Source of the DNA: Parus major
Lineage: Eukaryota; Chordata; Aves; Passeriformes; Paridae
NCBI RefSeq assembly: GCF_001522545.3
Contig: NC_031770.1
Coordinates: 21,094,163 to 21,158,162, forward strand
Length of the DNA: 64,000 bases
Direction of reading: 5' to 3'
Shown here: piece by piece, positions 1 through 12,511 of the stretch
Numbering within the stretch: position 1 is the stretch's first letter
How the letters are laid out: each line of letters starts with the position of its first letter
Made by a program: the position numbers and the translations under genes
The notes under the pieces: generated by a model
The model's database searches: none
Told to the model about the DNA's origin: nothing
The model's input: the letters and a program-made list of their open reading frames with translations, nothing else

Positions 1-654
1 TGGGAAGACCTGAGTTTGTTTCACTCACCTAAATAAGATTTTGTGTGGTATCATTTTTAGGCTATGCAGATATTCCAAGATAAAATTCAGGACTCCTACA
101 GAAATGATGTAGGAGCATGAGAAATACTTGCTTTAAGAGAAAAACTGGGGGGCTGTAAGACAACAAGTATTAACCACACCTTTAATTTTCTTCCACCTTT
201 ACCTTTAACAAGTAAATTTGAACACATTTTGAGTCTTCACGGCTCTTGTGGCAAACATAACTCATGTCTAGTTGAATGATGAATTTGCAAACACCCAAAA
301 CTACCTGAAATGAACAAACAATCATTTTTTTCTGCAGAGTTTGCACAGATATCTGCTTTATGGAGCTTCTAGTAAGGAAAAAATCATCAAGAGAGAATAA
401 ATATTTAACCTGGGCTTCAATGGGAGAGTATATTAACACACCTCTGCAGTTCTGGATTTTTGCTGGAGTTCTAAGCAGAAGTTGCAAGAAACCACAAAGA
501 AAATTGGTTTCAAAGTATGCTTAGATTAACTACAATGCCATTAAGACATACCACTTGTTGCATATCAATTTTATTGAACAGAAATATTCAATATAAATTT
601 GGACTTTTCAGCACATACAATGCAAAGGTTTCCAGGCACCCTAATTTTTGTGAC
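1..654. other. Unique-looking AT-rich non-coding DNA
   Basis: No exon, RNA gene or recognisable repeat was found. A 101-codon minus-strand frame at 182-487 resembles no known protein and has no supporting context. Most likely intergenic or intronic vertebrate DNA. Confidence 0.6.
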
Positions 655-830
655 AAATCTAATCTCATATAAATCTAATTTGTTATGAGGCTTGCTGTGA
701 AACAGCCATGAGCCCCATATGGGAAGTGAGGAACTAGAACATCCAAGAACAGCCACACCAAGCAACATTGCAAAGGAATTTATGGCAGAGATACAATTTA
801 ACCCGAGTTTCTTAATCCCCAGCCTGTCCC
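655..830 (-). repeat. Probable MIR-type (CORE-SINE) relic
   Basis: Read on the minus strand, this stretch follows the order of the MIR SINE consensus as I remember it: a tRNA-like head with GGGGATTAAGA, a decayed B-box region GGGTTAAATTG followed by CTCTGCCA, then CTAGTTCCTCAC and ATATGGGGCTCAT in the core, and finally CCTCATA and ATATGAGATTAG. About 20 bases seem missing between the A and B boxes. MIR elements are ancient tRNA-derived SINEs spread by L2-type LINEs, and birds keep a few highly diverged copies. The match is by eye and divergence is high, so a chance resemblance is possible. Confidence 0.42.
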
Positions 831-3800
831 TGAAACCCAGCTTGGTATTTATCACAACTGGATCAGTGAGGTTTTTTTCTGATTCTTTTCACTGTATATC
901 TCAGTTTGGAATAAAATAAAATAACAAATAACCAGGAATAAGATAACTCTTATTTCTTAACTGGGATAGGCACCTGCTATGAGGAGGACACTTCCAGGTG
1001 TCCCCTGCACTCAGCATTGACTCCCTGAAACCTTGTTCCATGCATTTTTGAAGTGTCTGTGGAGAAGTACGTCCCATCAGTGCAAAGGAAATTACTACTT
1101 AAAACATAAATACCAAAGTTCTTCTAAGTTGGCTGCTTGACAAAAAACATTTTTGTTGTCCTGGATCCCAAAGGCCAACGGCACCTGAAGACGGACCCAG
1201 AAGGCTCTGCTCCTTAGGTCAGGCTTTGACCCCCTTGAGTGTGAACATGAACTTTGTTAGTTTGTTTCTTATATAATGAGGGTTTTCCTTGGGTAGGGTG
1301 TTGCCCTTTTTAAATTTTTTTTATTTATTTTTTTGTGTTTGTTGGTTTGGTTTGGTTTGGTTTGGTTCAAAAGGCAGCCTGTAGGAAGGAGTATGCAAGG
1401 ATATCAATTTTGACACCATTGTTGACATCATGTATACCACTACCATCTTCTGTAAGGACTTTGGGAAACTATGACCTAAACCAACTTTGATCCTATGAAG
1501 CTATTACATGCTATTCTCTCACTTGAAGGTCTGACAGTCCAGTGAGACATGGCCTCAGTCCTGCCAGTATCCCCAGAGCCAGGTGAGGTTTCCTATTTTC
1601 AGAATCACAGGCACCCAAGTGTCCCAGACTCCTCAGACAAGCAGAGCCATGGTGTGTGAGTTCAAACCCATCTAATGTTTGCAGCATCTTTGCAAGCAAA
1701 GGATACTTGTCTCAAACCTGGTTTGACGTGGTTTTCTCTCAATGCTGACTATGGCCTACAAACAACTGAGTGATCAGGTGCTGCTTGGTGAACAGGGGTG
1801 TGTGAGAGACGATGCACACAGGCACTGGCATGTGCAAATGTGGCCTCTTGTGAACTCTCGTACTGTTTCATTACCTGAATTCTTTTAATTAACAAACATC
1901 TGCCAGCTCCTGCACTCTGTCAGAATACCCCACTGTTGTTCCCTTTGTAGTGCCTTTCATAACAAATGTAAACAGGCGGAAGAAAAATCGTGCTGTTATC
2001 ATCTTTTGATTTTATGAGTAGCTGGGACTGTTTAAACTATAGATTAACTTTTACAGGCCCATCTCTCTCCCCAGTTTCTCCCACCATGTGTGAATAGCCA
2101 ACTTTCCTGTGTGGGTGTGTCAGGTAAAGATCACTTTAGCAGATGTTTAAAAGAGAGGGAGCCTTGTTTCACGGAAACTAAAATCATAACACTCATTTAA
2201 TCTGCCTTGTATGTGCTTTGTCACTTCTCCCCACAGCCTCAAACAAGTCTACATTCTTTGGGCCAACATCCCAGTAATGTGATGGGTCTCCTGTGTGCTA
2301 CCTGGATTGCAATCCTGGGGAATGATCCTCCAGGAAATTCAAGAAAATGTGGATTTTCTTGGTTTTTTCCATGTCAGTGCTTTTTACAAGGCTACACTTC
2401 TTAAGGCACACAACTCCAGATCTCTGAGAAAGAGCAGACCAGACTGAGAATATACTGTCCAGCCCAAATGTGAGTTACTTGTCTGCCCAATGGTGAATTA
2501 CCTGGGAACAATGAAGAGTGTCTGCAACAGCAATTCTTCCATCTGAGTGGTGTTGTGGGAGCACTGCACGTACAGGTCTGCAAGGTGGACACCTGCATAG
2601 CCAAGCACAGATTAGGTACAGCCTGGGTGTTCTGCAGCCTCACACAGAATGCTTTATGAAGATACATCACTCTCCTACCTCAGCTGACTAAGATGCCCTT
2701 GTTTCCACTCAGCCTGAAAATCAGTGTGAAAAAAGTGGAAAGAAATACCAAATATTCCCTTCTCTTGTATTTTAATCTATTTGAATTATCTTAGTTTTAA
2801 GATTGCCCAAAGAACTAAATACAAAAATATAGAAAAGCTATTCTGTGTCAGAGATCTTCTGCAGTTGTCTTCTCTCACACCTCTGTACAAAATAAGCAGG
2901 ACATGTACTTCAAGGATTTCACTTCAGGTGATGCAAGCCAGCAACAAAAAATAAGAGTAAAATATACACAGTTTGAAGTGTCCCAGTGACTCAAAGACCT
3001 AGTCCCCTGCTTCTTTTCCCACATAATCTCTCCCCTTTAAATACACCTCCTTTCTCTTAGAACATTATTTCAACTTAATCTGCAACCTTTGCTTTCTGAT
3101 TCTGAATGATTTCTACCTCCAAAATCCCTTTATTCAACCAATTCTTCCCCTCAGCAATGAAAGGAGCCTTAAAACTTAGAAGCCCATCTCTGCTAGCTAA
3201 CCCCCTTTTTTTCCCCCCATTATGCTGCTCTTTCAGCTCCAGTCAGTTCTGCCATTTCCATGATCAGTTCCCAAGAGGACCTCAAATGAGGTCCCAGGTG
3301 AGACATAGACTATTCTTTCCCTGGTCACATCATAATAAGTTTCATGTACTTCTCGGGGCTTTGAAGGTTGAAAGCATTTTCTATTACTCATTAAAAGTGA
3401 AGTCAGCGGCTGATGTGGCTGAGCTAGGCTTGGAAAAAGAACCTCGGTGTGCTGGAGGCAGAGCGAAGGAAGGGCTTGAGCAAACATTCCTTAGTTCAGG
3501 AAAAGATACAGACAGTGCCACCAAAAATATAGAAGCAAATATTCCCTACAAAATTCCTACAAATTCTAATTTGTTTTTCTTTTTTTAATTCAAGATATTA
3601 GTAGTATCTTCTCTGAGCTTGGATTAACTATCCAAGTTAACTATCAACATAAGCATTTGTGAAGAAAAGTCAGTCCACGGATACTACAGAGACATGGTTT
3701 TTCTACATCAACCTTTTCTAAAGTGCTTGTAGCCACACAGAACATCTGAAGTGTTTGAACTTGTGCAATTAGAACAAGTTGTCAGGGACACAAAAAGCTT

Positions 3801-3960
3801 TTCAGAAGAGCACAGAAGCCGGCTGTATGTTATCTACCAGTGTCATATACCTTCAGCCTAGGAATCATCAGAGCCTAGGCAGCAGGATATGAAATAAAAA
3901 TCTTCTACGCCAACCCTATTTCAGCAAGCTGCGATTTTTTTTCTCTAATAAACCCTCTTC
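831..3960. other. Unique-looking non-coding DNA with short simple repeats
   Basis: No gene was recognised. The 160-codon plus frame at 3106-3588 ends in a run of phenylalanines encoded by a T-rich tract and resembles no known family. The opposite-strand 84-codon frame is equally unsupported. The only clear structure is the GGTTT repeat at 1342-1367, listed separately. Confidence 0.55.
1342..1367 (+). repeat. (GGTTT)n simple repeat
   Basis: About five uninterrupted units of TTTGG follow a T-rich stretch. It is a pentanucleotide microsatellite of a kind common in bird DNA. The unit is not the telomeric TTAGGG. Confidence 0.9.
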
Positions 3961-4205
3961 CCTGCAGCTTTTCCTTCTGTCTCTAAGTTCTTCTTTTTTT
4001 TGTTCTCTGCCCTCTGTACTTTTTCTATTTTTCCCCCATTTCTTTGTCTTGTCCCTCCTCTCCCCTTATTTCTTTTCCCCTTTCTTTCTCTGCTCCTCAC
4101 CAGCATACATTCTCTCTATATCCCAGTCCCTCCTCAGTCCCAGTTCTTTGATTCTCTTTTTCTTTCTTGCCTCTTCCCTATTCTTCTCCCTTGTTTCCTC
4201 TTTGA
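3961..4205 (+). repeat. Polypyrimidine-rich tract
   Basis: About 245 bases on the plus strand are overwhelmingly C and T, with runs such as TTCTTCTTTTTTTT, CCTCCTCTCCCC and CTCTTTTTCTTTCTTGCC. The tract is interrupted only by scattered purines. It creates an artificial Phe/Leu/Pro/Ser-rich open frame at 4000-4215 that should not be read as a protein. Long pyrimidine tracts can adopt unusual DNA structures and are often degenerate microsatellites. Confidence 0.8.
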
Positions 4206-7200
4206 CCTGAATTAGATTGTTGCAGTTCTCTGTGCCAAGTCAAGAAGCCCTAATTTTTAGTCTTATTCCAGTACACAAACCTCTTTCATATTACAGAATT
4301 CTTTTGAAATTTATAATTCATATTTTTAAGAAAAAAGACATGACAAAAAGTTCTCCTGAATAAATATTCTTAGAGATTCAGCACTTGTATCTAGAGTTTT
4401 GGTTCCATGCCCTGTGAACACTGTGTCCAGTTGTGAGAGTCAGATGAATTTTCCCAGACTTTGGCAAAGGTTGGCAGCTGGCAAAGCCTCATGAATGGCA
4501 GCTTCTGGTTCTGGATTTTATACACTGGCTTTGTTCTGAATCAAAACAAAATATCCAAAATTTGAAATGCTACCAAAAAAATTACTTTGACTCATGACAT
4601 TTAAAGTATAACATCAAAAAAAATTATTTTAAAGTAGAATTGGAAATGCATCCTTTATTTCTAAATACTGACATGGGAGTCTAGTCTTCCCCAGACTTTC
4701 ATCTGCACAAAATTTTCATTAATTCCAGAGGATTTTTCAAACTGCTCAGAAGAGTCAGGAAGAAACTGTGACAGTTTGAAGACCTTTGAGGAACGGTGCT
4801 GTGATTTTAAATGCCTCGTGTTTGTATGGTCCCTGGGTACACACTGCTGTTCTGCAGTACATCACGGCAAACAGGATCAAATGTCACCTTAGCCTAGGCA
4901 TTCTATGGACATAACCGAGCTAGATTTAAATCAGCTAATGTGACCTCTACTAGCATTGCATTTATGCTAAAATTGTGATCCCCATGAACCAAAGGAAACA
5001 GGGAGATAGTTTGCCCAAAACAAGGCCTCTTGTGTCTTTGTCTTGTCTTCACAGTTTAAAGGTAATACAGGTTCGTCTGCAACAGTCAAACAGTCACTGT
5101 GATGATTTCTACAGGGTGTGAGCTGTTGGGGAGGAATAGTTGTGTCCTGTGCCTTCACTGTCCCTGGCCAGCCTGAACACCATAGACCAGATTTCAGCTA
5201 GCATTTGCAGCCAGCAGAACCTGTGCACAAGCAAGCTAAGCAGCTAATTCACACATTTCATCCTCTTGTGAGCAAACACCCCTGCACAACCATTCCTGAG
5301 CTGTCTCTTACGTGACAGGAGCCCTGGGACATGAAGGGTGGTGCCAGTAGCAGGAAGTGTCCCGTGTGGAGCCTGGGGCACACTGAGACAGTGTGTTACA
5401 CTCAGCACTGCTTCTTGTTAATGGACAGCTGAAAGGACCAAGCTGCCACGTGGACATCTGAGGTAAACACTTGCTTTCACCCGTTTGAGTCCAGGAGGCC
5501 CATCAAACAGGCACAGCCATGGCACGTCCTCTTCCACAGCCAGGGACACGTGTTCCCACACAGCCCTGTCTGAGCAGCAAATGGCCATTTGACTTTACAG
5601 ATCAGCCCACAGTGGAGAGAAGGGCTGAGGCATCTACACACACTTCTGAGGCTCGGACTTCTGCAGAAGCCTGTCATCACCCCCTTTTCTATAGGACACA
5701 CGGACAGAGAACCAGGGGCAGACTAAAGTGAACACTGCTGTGAATAGCAAAACACCTGTATGTGTCCAGCAGCACTGATCATTATATCCACCCAAAGCAA
5801 GCAGGGCCTCTAAAGCTCTCAAAACACAGTGACCCTTCTCTACTGTAGGACTCTTTCTTCCTTCTCCCACAGCTCATCTGTGACTCTATTTCTTGAATTT
5901 TGAAATGTACTGTGATGGTCTTTTAGATTAAATTTTTATAGGTCAGGAGAGACCTGATACAGATACTTCTGATACTACTGATAAAGCAGTACAGATACTT
6001 CGACAACTCTCATAGAATCCACTGAAGACAGGCTGGAAAGAAAATACAATTAGGAGTGGAAAAAAGATGGAAGCTGGCATGACAGAGACGAACAGGAGAG
6101 GTGGAGAGGCAGTACAAAATGATCTGGTTTACAGAAGCTGTGGAATTTGGTCCTTACTAACTGGACAGGCCATAGACCGTGGCCAATTCATTCCTGCAAA
6201 TACCCTCATAACCCTCACTTGTACACCACTGGCAGAAGAACCAAACAGCTCAGAAAGCACCACAGACACGAAAAGCTTGGTGATTGATTTAGATACATCA
6301 TCCTCACAATGTCTTACAGGGGAGGGTATTTCTCATTTTATTTGTTCATGAAACAGACATGCCAAAGGACCAGCTGTCTTGACTAAAGATGGGTGAGCAA
6401 AAACGGGGAGTGAAGTGGCCCTCCGGATGCCTAGGCAGCAGAGAGAACAAGCTTGGATACAGGTATTGGAAATGCTGCTAAGGGGTGAGATGACACCATT
6501 TGAAAAGGTTTTTTCCTAATTTGCATAATAATAAATACATGTATAAGTGGAATTAACTAGCAGGTATTTTTTTCTGTCTGTTTGTTTTAATTATTTCAAA
6601 CAGCAGTGTTTGTAAATGTGATCGACACTAAACCTTTATTTAGACTGTGCTTTGAATAAGTGTATCCACATTAAAATTAGTAACCATAACCTATAAATCA
6701 CAGACTGGGTTTGGTTATGAATGTTACAACTGCTATATTAAGCCTCCAAACAGAATGAATTTCTTGCTCTAGAAGACCTTGAGAAGTTGTGCATTTCTAA
6801 TGCAGAATGAGATCCACAACTTGGATCAGCTGTTCACAACAGCTTTAATTTCTGAGAATTGGATGTTCTCATTGCAGCCAGTTTAAGTACATGCTGAGAG
6901 ACAGAACATAAGTTACATTCCCAATGCTGCATATGTGAACTCTGCCACGATAGGGGAGATTTTCAGTAGTACAACTGAAAATTTGGCATTTCACGCCTTT
7001 CAACTGTCACTGAGAGTTGGATGCCTTTCTTGTTGTTCTTTCTGCATCCAAAAAAAGCCTATATGCAATTATGTATTTTTATGGAAAAGACAGAGCTTTA
7101 TTTCTAAATACCTTCTAACTCATACACTGTTGAAAATGCAAAGGATATCAATTATTCCAGAGAGACTTCAGATTATTACTTTTTTATTTTGTGATTTTAC

Positions 7201-9549
7201 TTTGGAGCAAGACCAAGTATCAAGATTACTTTCTCTTAAGACTACATTTTTCCATATTGATCCCACCTTTGTTATCTCAATGGCTTATTTGTTAGGCAGA
7301 AAAGATATGACTAGGCATATGTCACTGTGGAATAGAGGAATATTCCCTGAGATTGATGCAAAAGAAAAGGACAAGAATTAACCAATCCAGCTGTCCGAAA
7401 GCCAGAGCTAATGTTAACCAAGAAGCACATTACTGTGATTCCATCAGAATGTTCTCTTATTTATTTAACTTTCCCATTTTCATTTTTTATTTGGGTAAGA
7501 TAATTGCCTATGATAAGCTCTCTCTGTGTAGGTGGGATGCATGAAGAAAGCCTGCCTTTAGACTGGAATATTTACACTAAGCCTAAGCATTAATGATGGG
7601 TAATGGCCAGACCATATTTGCATATTGAAATGATCTCAATTAAAATCCTTTATCAGATGACTTCAAAGAGAGAACCTCTCATACTGCAATATATTTTTCC
7701 ATGAAAAACAGCCTATTAGGGATTTAATGTGTTTATCTGCATTTCTAGAGACAATAATTTTAGTTTAATTTCATAAGTAATAAAAGATACACTTCTTTCC
7801 TTAGGCTCCGCACCACAAAATTCTTTTATCTTTCTTTATAATGCACTTACTGAGCCCTGAACTTCTTTGAAGGACAAAAACATAAAATAGTCAACAGAAC
7901 TTGAACTAAATAATGCCTTGGCCTTTGATATTTTTTCTCATCCCGAGAATCTAAGTACATTACAAAGATTTACAATGTCTAAAAGAGATAAGAGACTTAG
8001 GGGGTTCTCTTCACTGCCACTGGAAGAAAATATACTCTGAGTAGGCACACAAAAACTTTTTATGGCATTGAGAGGCAGAATGCAAGTGAAGAGTCTTTGC
8101 AAGAAGCAATAAAGTAACCTGCATAAAGAGGGTAAAATGTAAAAAAAAAAGGAAAAAGATAATTTACCAATTTCTTGATAGATTTCCATTCATTGAAAAA
8201 GTCTCCAGCCACACATAAATTTTAAATCTTATGTTTGAAAAGGCTATATGAAGCTTGAAAAGGAAGAATTCTGATAGTCTCTCTAAGAGATTTCAGTTAT
8301 CTACACAGTATTTTAAAAGATCTGTTTGTTAAAATAAAGGCAGTAGCTGGAAAACAAAACATTTCACTTAACATATTAGAGTGAAAGTTAACACACAAAA
8401 ACCACTGGAAAACTGAGTTCTGATAATAGATTATTTTCTTTCTTGTAGCTGGGATCTGTCATTGAAAACCTGTGTGGCAAGTATTGTCTTGATATTTGAT
8501 TCTTTATTATTTTCTAAAGCCCTGTAAGTCATTATTAGCGAGGTCCTGGACAAGAATAGTGCCTTCATAAAAATAACCTTAAGTTCCAAAGGCACAAAGA
8601 TTTCAGCACAGAGATTTTTCACCCAGAATTTCTCATGGGAACTAGTGCCACCTGCAATTCAGACCCCCAGCAAGAGGGAAGGAATGATACAGTACCTTGA
8701 TTTGAGTCACTTACCAACCCTTGTAAATAAAAAATTGCCAAAGAAGAGGCTCTATTTCCTCAAATCTAATACTACATTTTCTCATGCTGTAAGGAGTGAC
8801 AATCCAGGAGTCACATATTAGGGATAAACTCCCTCAGATTACCTCACGTATATCATAAGATGCAGGGTACACAGGGAAGCAGGTGCCACATATCAGCTGC
8901 TCTGGGGTAATTATCAGTGTATATTCTCACGGTAGCAGGGAGGGCACTTCCTCATCTTTCACTTCAGAGTAAACCACCTTGCATTTATGACAGGGTAAGA
9001 GAATAGACAGCCTAGTTACCACACAGCCACTGATTTACAACAGCTTACTCCCTTGTGTATGCAACCTTACTCCTTAGCAAACCCAAACAAGTTGAATTAG
9101 CTCACCTTGATCTTAAAAGTTTCATTAATTGATTTCTTATTGGTAATTACAAGGGTCTTTCACTAAACAAGAAAATGAAAGCTATTAAAACAAATAATTT
9201 ATTTTTGCAAGGAAGTGCAGGCAAGAGTTTGGTTTTAATTAAGTTAGGAGAGAGATGGGTCAATAAGAATTTTAAAACAAATACAAAGTCTTAGGTTCTG
9301 CCTATACTGTGACTATAACACTACAGTGTCCAGGCCATGTTCTGACTATGAAATTTGAAGTCATGGAGTCTAACAGAAAACCAAAGACTACAACATAATG
9401 GAATCAAAGTAAAAAAAATGGATGAGACTTACTGTAATATCTCTCTTGAATCACCTGTGTGGATTTATGGGATCAGCCAAGATTTACCCATAGAAAAGTG
9501 TGAATATGATCCACATTGAAGAGTCTATTTTATAGACTTCAGACTATAG
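4206..9549. other. Unique-looking AT-rich non-coding DNA
   Basis: No exon or repeat was recognised with confidence. The 148-codon plus frame at 6935-7381 has no recognisable domain, and a shorter frame overlaps its end. At 7616-7623 there is a perfect octamer ATTTGCAT, the classical POU/OCT site, in an AT-rich stretch that could be regulatory. A single such site occurs often by chance. Confidence 0.5.
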
Positions 9550-9585
9550 AATATAAGTATATTTTATAATATAAGTATATTTTAT
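9550..9585 (+). repeat. Perfect 18-bp tandem duplication
   Basis: The unit AATATAAGTATATTTTAT occurs at 9550-9567 and again, identically, at 9568-9585. The identity suggests a recent replication-slippage event. It lies at the left edge of a low-complexity region rich in AGT/ACT triplets that runs to about 9770. Confidence 0.95.
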
Positions 9586-9774
9586 CTAAATGATTTTTTT
9601 TAACTTTAATAGCACAAATATACTGTATACTTGATGGTATATTTAGCAACCTCATTGACTAGTTTTAGAGAGTAGCAGTAGTATCTAGAATTTAGTATTA
9701 CTAGTGCCTAGTATCAGTACCAGGTATTGATGGTACAAAATATTTGTACTAGTAGTAGTAATATTTATCTGGTG
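9586..9774. repeat. Low-complexity AT/AGT-rich stretch
   Basis: The stretch is rich in TAGTA and GTATT words, including CTAGTAGTAGTAATATTT near 9749-9766. An imperfect inverted counterpart, TTAGTATTACTAGT, lies about 60 bases earlier. It sits between the 18-bp tandem duplication and the 99-bp tandem duplication. It is probably a degenerate simple repeat, with no gene content. Confidence 0.6.
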
Positions 9775-9973
9775 TGAACACCAGAAGACAATCAGAGTAG
9801 CCTGCAAACCATTTGCCATCAGAATACTGCAGTGAACCAGAAACAGAGTCAACAGTGTCAGTGAATTTGGGGCTGAACACATCAGAAGACAATCAAGAGT
9901 AGCCTACAAAGCATTTTTCATCATAATCCTGCCACTGAAACAGAGACACCAGCATCAGTCAATTAGAAGGGGT
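9775..9973 (+). repeat. Diverged two-copy tandem duplication, period about 99 bp
   Basis: Copy 1 (9775-9873) and copy 2 (9874-9973) share, in order, TGAACAC/TGAACAC, CAGAAGACAATC in both, AGAGTAGCCT, CAAA-CATTT, CATCA-AAT, CTG followed by TGAA, AAACAGAG, and CAG(T/C)-TCAGT-AATT. Small indels and substitutions separate them, so the event is older than the neighbouring 18-bp repeat. The minus-strand frame at 9685-9882 crosses the junction and is an accident of it. No transposon family was recognised, so local slippage or unequal crossing over is the simplest origin. Confidence 0.9.
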
Positions 9974-12133
9974 GTGTACACATTTCCAGTGTGCTCTTTA
10001 GCATTATTTATTCTCAGACAACCAGCTTTAATACCTTTTATAGGTATTAGGCCAGCAAAAAACCTCCATGAGCTGAGGCAGGACATCAAGTTACCACCTG
10101 GGTTTCAGGAAGTGCAACATTCCCCCTGGGAAATAAAAGCAGAAAGAAGGGCTACAGAAGAAAGAAACTCTAAGGTATTTGCAGCAGAATACCAACATCC
10201 CATTTAAGTTAATGTTTCTCATTTTATTTGGAAGCTTGAAAAACATTATCATCATTCATGCTTTCCTGTAATTGGACAGAGTGATTAGAACACCTTTTTA
10301 TATTAAATGCACATTTTCCTTTCAATAATATCCATGTTAAATGAGAAGAATACCATTCAGTCAGTCAGCAGTGATTTATTTTATCCCTCATTTTTAAAGC
10401 TTTTTCTAATTTGTGGTTTTGTAGACAAACTGTACATGAAGACTGTCAATGTACCCTGTCTTTGAAAGGAGAAGAATCAGAAGCAAAGCTCTTTCAAAAC
10501 ATAGAGGATCCTGTAAGGAGAAGAACTGATTACTGCCAAATAAGATTTCTGAAAACTTATCATTCAAAACAAGAGGTCACAAAGAACTGACATAGACAAG
10601 GGACTTCAAAAAGCAGTATAAGAAATTCAGGCAGAATATCCTTCTGTAAAGGACTGTCATTGCACAGAATAAAATGGTCTTTGTTGAAGTCAGTAATAGA
10701 TGTAAATGGTGAACATCGGTTCAAGAGGGAGCTGAATACGTTTGGAGCAGGGAGCGAATGTAGCCATGCAGTCATAAGAGAGATAATTGTGCATAAGATG
10801 GTCAGCTACCATACCTGATGATTTGTATTTTCTGCTGCCAGAGGGAAGGGTTTGATGGACCATGTGCTTTTCTCTGGGCTATTATTACTTGTGTGTCTGT
10901 AAAAAGTGCCCTTTGCTATCACAGCAGCCACAGTAATAAAATGTAAGTTAATAATATTATTTATCCTGCAACCATCACTCACGTTTACTGCTCAATCACA
11001 TTTTTTTCCCTTCCCACTATACCTCCCTCCTATTTGCATTTGAAGGCTAAAATCTCAACAAAAGCTATTTAGTGTGTGGGTCTTTTTCAGCTCTCACCAT
11101 CCTGGCTCTGCACCGTTGTCTATGTGTGATGCATACACACACATAGACACAAGTGCTCAGATACTGTCTCAAGATCTTTCTCTTTTTATCTCCTCTATCT
11201 ACCTAAAACTGTGTTTGTAATCACTGCATGAGAGAGGGCCATGAGTCTCTTCATGTTTGCCTCTGAAGGGGAATGCTTGTCAGATTCCTACTCAACCAAC
11301 CATTGCCAAAGCAGCAAAACTCAGTTGGCAAAGCCATGACCTCCATCAGAGGACGCTTAAACCAAATTTAGCCCAGCTGCATCTAAACTGGGATGTTCCT
11401 AATATCTCAAAATGGAGTCACAGTGATTTGGAAAAGGGGTTTAACTGAGACACAAGCTCAGGAAACTGGACCATCACAACTCTCCTATGTGCCTAATGCT
11501 TCCTCCATCCTCCAGGGGCAGGAAGGAATGGCAGAACACAACCCAGAGAAAAGACTCCAGTGAGTCTGGCAGGTACACTGACACTATGATGGTGCTGAGT
11601 TACACCACTTTCAAACCTCTTTGTCAAAAAAACAGGAGAGGTGAAGAAAGTCGGCAACTTTTTTATTCTATAAACTACCTAAACCAGAGGATTGTCTCAA
11701 AAAAACCCAGAAAAATTTCCTATCAGGTTTTGTGTTTAAAAAAAAACAAAAACAAAACAAAAACAAAACCCTCTTCTTAAGTGAACTTTTTGCCTTTACA
11801 TCACTTCTCCCTACCAAAACAATCCTCTCTGTACAGATGCAGTCTCCAACACGCAGCTGATGTGGGCAGGTGGATGAAGGAGGAACACAGGAGTGAAAGC
11901 CACACCCATGAGAGGTGCACAGAAGTGAAGTGACACACCCATGCCCACCCAAACTCAGCACCAAGGCACAGCAACCCTCATCCCAGCTAGAGTAAGACCT
12001 TTTCCATTTCACACCATTCAGGAAACAAACCCCACAGCTTCATTTCAGTCCACACGGCATCATCAGTATTTACCTAAAGAGAAGACAACTGCCTCCCATC
12101 TTGTTTTGGAATGAAATCTGCTGGATAGATCAC
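9974..12133. other. Unique-looking non-coding DNA
   Basis: No gene was recognised. Short frames (60-110 codons) on both strands lack family resemblance. A (CAAAA)n stretch at about 11738-11769 generates the lysine/threonine-rich end of the frame at 11487-11780. Confidence 0.55.
11738..11769 (+). repeat. (CAAAA)n simple repeat
   Basis: A run of A interspersed with single C bases at four- to six-base spacing. No transposon body was recognised upstream, so I treat it as a microsatellite rather than a retroposon tail. Confidence 0.85.
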
Positions 12134-12410
12134 TGTGCTGGTTTTTGTCAGGGGTGGAGTTAATTTTCTTCATAGTAGCTAATACTGAGCTGTGTTTTGT
12201 ATCTGTGTTGAAAACAGTGTTGGTGCCACAGGGATGTTTTTGTTATTGCTGAGCAATGTTTACACAGAGCCAAGCACTTTTCTGCCTCTCACCCCACAGC
12301 ACCAGCAAGTGGGCAGGGGGTGCAGAAGGAGCTGGGAAGGGACAGGGCCAGGACAGCTGACCCCAAGTGACCCAAGAGACAACCCAGACCATATGGTGTC
12401 ATGTTTAGCA

Positions 12411-12417
12411 TATAAAG
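12411..12417 (+). promoter_or_regulatory. TATA box of the LTR promoter
   Basis: TATAAAG lies within the LTR at the expected place, downstream of the U3 words and 89 bases upstream of the poly(A) signal. This spacing is consistent with a U3/R boundary shortly after it. Whether the promoter is active cannot be told from sequence. Confidence 0.75.
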
Positions 12418-12505
12418 CGGGGGAAGAAAGAAGGCAGCAGGGTGGCATTTGGAGCCCTGCTGTCCTGGAGATGTCTGAACACCTGCCTGCCCATGGGAAG
12501 TGGTG

Positions 12506-12511
12506 AATAAA
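12506..12511 (+). terminator. Poly(A) signal of the LTR
   Basis: AATAAA follows GGGAAGTGGTG, the usual position in this LTR family, and is followed by a T-rich TTTCTTGTTTTGC stretch. It would direct 3'-end formation at the R/U5 boundary. Confidence 0.75.

Noticed and set aside
3106..3588. 160-codon plus-strand open frame
   Set aside because: It ends in a Phe run from a T tract and resembles no protein. An unrelated frame is open on the other strand.
6935..7381. 148-codon plus-strand open frame
   Set aside because: No recognisable domain. Composition is that of translated AT-rich DNA and there is no splice or promoter context.
12192..12506. 104-codon frame within the LTR
   Set aside because: LTRs are non-coding, and the frame crosses the TATA box and R region.
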